5,937 nucleotides of DNA from JBBQSN01 sp038213835 (GTDB lineage Bacteria; Actinomycetota; Actinomycetes; Actinomycetales; CAWJMD01): contig JBBQSN010000184.1 in the NCBI GenBank assembly GCA_038213835.1, forward strand, positions 1-5,937. Reading direction: 5' to 3'. Below are positions 4,161-5,937 of the stretch, in pieces. Each line of letters starts with the position of its first letter. The stretch's first letter is position 1. Made by a program: the position numbers and the translations under genes. Below the pieces are notes generated by a model. The model was given only the letters and a program-made list of their open reading frames with translations, had not been told where the DNA came from and did not search any database.

Positions 4161-5937
4161 CGGCCCAGCCCAGCGGCGGTGCGGGCCGGCACGACCGCCG
4201 GTACCGCTACGGCGCCTGGTCCGGTGGCCCCGACCCGCTGGCGCCGCCCTTCGACGTCCGGGCAGCGGTCGACGCCGTGGGCGAGGAGGTGCTTGCGGGC
4301 GGCAGCCTGCGCGAGGCGCTGCGCGACCTGCTCCGGCGCGGCCAGGACGGTGCGCGCGGCCTGGACGACCTCGAGGCCAGGGCCCGTCGGATGCGCCAGC
4401 AGGCCTCGCGCCGAGGGCGTCTGGACGGAACCGTCACCCGCGCTCGTGCACTGCTGGACCAGGCGCTGGCTGCCGAGCGTGACGCCCTCGACGACCGAGT
4501 GGCCGCGGCCCGTGGCGAGGACGACCCCGGCGAGCCGGACCTGGACGCGCAGTTCTCCCGGGCCCGTCTCGACGCGCTGCCCCGATCCACCGCGGCGGCC
4601 GTCCGCGAGCTCGCCGACTACGAGTGGACGAGCGACGACGCGAAGGCCGACTACCAGAAGATCCTGGACGAGCTGCGCGGCGAGGTGCTGGACCAGCGCT
4701 TCGCCGGGATGCGCGCGGCGCTGCAGGGCGCCGACCCGGCCACGAACCCCGAGGCCGCGGCGCGGATGTCGGCCATGCTCTTCGACCTCAACGACCTGCT
4801 CGCCCAGCACGCCTCGGGCCACGACACCACCGACGCCTTCTCCGAGTTCATGGAGCAGCACGGGGACTTCTTCCCGGAGGATCCAGAGAGCACCGACGAG
4901 CTCGTCGACCAGCTCGCCCGGCAGGCGGCTGCGGCCGAGCAGCTGATGCGCTCGCTGTCGCCGTCGCAGCGTGAGGAGCTGGCCGGCCTGATGTCGCAGG
5001 CCCTGGCCGGCCCGATGTCCACGGCGCTCGCCGACCAGCTGGCAGCCTTGTCGGAGTCCCTGCGGGCGCTGCGTCCGGAGCTGGCCTGGGACCGGGCCCG
5101 GCAGACGACGGGGTCCGAGCCGCTCGGCTACGGCGACGCCACCGGTGCCCTCGCCGAGCTGGCCGACCTCGACGACCTGGTCGAGCAGCTCGGGCAGGAG
5201 CACCCCGGGGCGACCCTGGACGACGTCGACGTCGAGGCCGTCGAGCGGCACCTCGGGCGAGGGTCGGCCGACGACGTCCGCCGCCTCGCCGAGCTCGAGC
5301 GCGAGCTGCGCCGCCAGGGGTGGGTGACCACAGGTCCCGACGGCACGACCCTCAGCCCGAAGGCGCTGCGACGGCTCGGCTCCACCGCCCTGAGGCACGT
5401 GTTCTCCGACCTCGAGAACGGCCGCCGGGGGCAGCACGACCTGCGTTCCGCCGGCGCGGCCGGTGAGGCGACCGGTGCGTCCCGGCCCTGGGAGTTCGGT
5501 GACACCCAACCGATCGACGTGGTTCGGACCGTGCAGAACGCGTTGCGGCGCAGGGTATCCGAGGGCGGTGAGGGCGCGGTCTCGCTGGAGGTGGCCGACT
5601 TCGAGGTGGTCGAGACCGAGCGCCGCAGCGGCGCGGCGGTCGCCCTGCTGGTCGACCTGTCGTACTCGATGGTGGCCGAGGGCCGGTGGGGGCCGATGAA
5701 GCAGACCGCCCTGGCCCTCGCGCACCTCGTCGCCACCCGGTTCCCGCAGGACGCCCTGCAGATCATCGGCTTCGGTCGCTACGCCGCGACCCTGACCCAG
5801 GCCGAGCTGGCCGCGGTGGAGCCGGACTACCAGCAGGGCACCAACCTCTCGCACGCCCTCGCCCTGGCCGGGCGGCACCTGCGCCGGCACAGCGCGTCCG
5901 ACCCCGTCGTCCTGGTGGTCACCGACGGTGAGCCGAC
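4157..5937 (+). CDS. VWA domain protein, partner of the AAA ATPase (3' truncated)
   Basis: The frame runs open from ATG 4157 through the window end, giving 593 full codons and no stop. The ATG overlaps the ATPase TGA as ATGA, implying coupled translation and balanced partner synthesis. The N-terminus begins with a conserved-looking RYRYGAWSGGPDPLAPPFD block (16-34). It is followed by a long Ala/Arg/Glu/Leu-rich, probably helical region to about residue 430, with likely coiled coil at about 52-120. A VWA domain starts near 490 and has all three MIDAS elements: DLSYS (500-504), Thr562 in QGTNL and Asp590 in VVTDG. The domain should therefore bind a divalent metal and a partner carboxylate. Family members are about 670 residues from memory (Rv0959-like), so roughly 70-80 residues lie beyond the window. 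There is no signal peptide or membrane segment, so it is cytoplasmic. By analogy with CoxE, NorD and ViaA it would be the substrate-recognising adaptor of the ATPase; the target is not known. Confidence 0.9.
   Translation, partial: MTAQPSGGAGRHDRRYRYGAWSGGPDPLAPPFDVRAAVDAVGEEVLAGGSLREALRDLLRRGQDGARGLDDLEARARRMRQQASRRGRLDGTVTRARALLDQALAAERDALDDRVAAARGEDDPGEPDLDAQFSRARLDALPRSTAAAVRELADYEWTSDDAKADYQKILDELRGEVLDQRFAGMRAALQGADPATNPEAAARMSAMLFDLNDLLAQHASGHDTTDAFSEFMEQHGDFFPEDPESTDELVDQLARQAAAAEQLMRSLSPSQREELAGLMSQALAGPMSTALADQLAALSESLRALRPELAWDRARQTTGSEPLGYGDATGALAELADLDDLVEQLGQEHPGATLDDVDVEAVERHLGRGSADDVRRLAELERELRRQGWVTTGPDGTTLSPKALRRLGSTALRHVFSDLENGRRGQHDLRSAGAAGEATGASRPWEFGDTQPIDVVRTVQNALRRRVSEGGEGAVSLEVADFEVVETERRSGAAVALLVDLSYSMVAEGRWGPMKQTALALAHLVATRFPQDALQIIGFGRYAATLTQAELAAVEPDYQQGTNLSHALALAGRHLRRHSASDPVVLVVTDGEP

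Noticed and set aside
4148..5890. A 580-codon open frame on the minus strand
   Set aside because: It lies antisense to the VWA gene, whose frame shows clear MIDAS motifs and a coupled start. The antisense product is low-complexity (Arg, Gly, Leu, Val, Gln) with no recognisable motif, which is typical of high-GC shadow frames.
1..5937. Mobile element, CRISPR, tRNA/rRNA or phage signature
   Set aside because: No transposase, integrase, repeat array, tRNA-like cloverleaf or compositional break was seen. Genes are uniform in codon style and strand.

Overview
The window is very GC-rich, compact DNA with strong G/C bias at third codon positions. It uses GTG as well as ATG starts, has tightly overlapping genes, and has a terminator hairpin with no T-tract. 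Together these point to a high-GC actinobacterium. The protein families (CoxG-like SRPBCC with a C-terminal membrane helix, ScyD/ScyE-family secreted protein, the ChlI-like AAA plus VWA pair) fit that group, but the genus cannot be fixed from the sequence alone. All genes are on the + strand, and the long minus-strand frames are GC-driven shadows.

Layout. (1) 1-430: the 3' end of a CoxG/SRPBCC-type gene, starting outside the window. (2) 430-1353: a complete nitrilase-superfamily (carbon-nitrogen hydrolase) gene that shares one base with the CoxG stop codon, so the two are very probably co-transcribed and translationally coupled. (3) 1354-1597: a 244-base intergenic region with a probable terminator hairpin, a small palindrome and a second hairpin. 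(4) 1598-2671: a monocistronic gene for a secreted beta-propeller-like protein of the ScyD/ScyE family. (5) 2672-2741: a short intergenic region with a perfect 17-bp stem hairpin (terminator) running directly into what looks like a leaderless promoter. (6) 2742-4160: a ChlI/MoxR-like AAA ATPase beginning with GTG. (7) 4157 to the window end: a VWA-domain protein with a complete MIDAS motif set, overlapping the ATPase gene by ATGA and truncated by the window edge.

How they work together. There are three transcription units: CoxG-nitrilase (tail of a longer operon), the ScyD/ScyE-like gene, and the AAA-VWA pair. AAA plus VWA pairs (BchI/BchD, NorQ/NorD, CoxD/CoxE, RavA/ViaA) generally act as metal-insertion or protein-remodelling machines. 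A CoxG-like gene is the usual companion of molybdenum hydroxylases, and in cox clusters it sits with the AAA/VWA pair CoxD/CoxE. Here the AAA/VWA pair is separated from CoxG by a terminator and belongs to a different subfamily, close to mycobacterial Rv0958/Rv0959 as I remember them. A functional link is therefore possible but unproven. I see no mobile element, CRISPR array, tRNA or rRNA, and no clearly unprecedented system. The points most worth checking are the CoxG-nitrilase coupling, the hairpin/leaderless-promoter junction, and the uncharacterised AAA/VWA machine.
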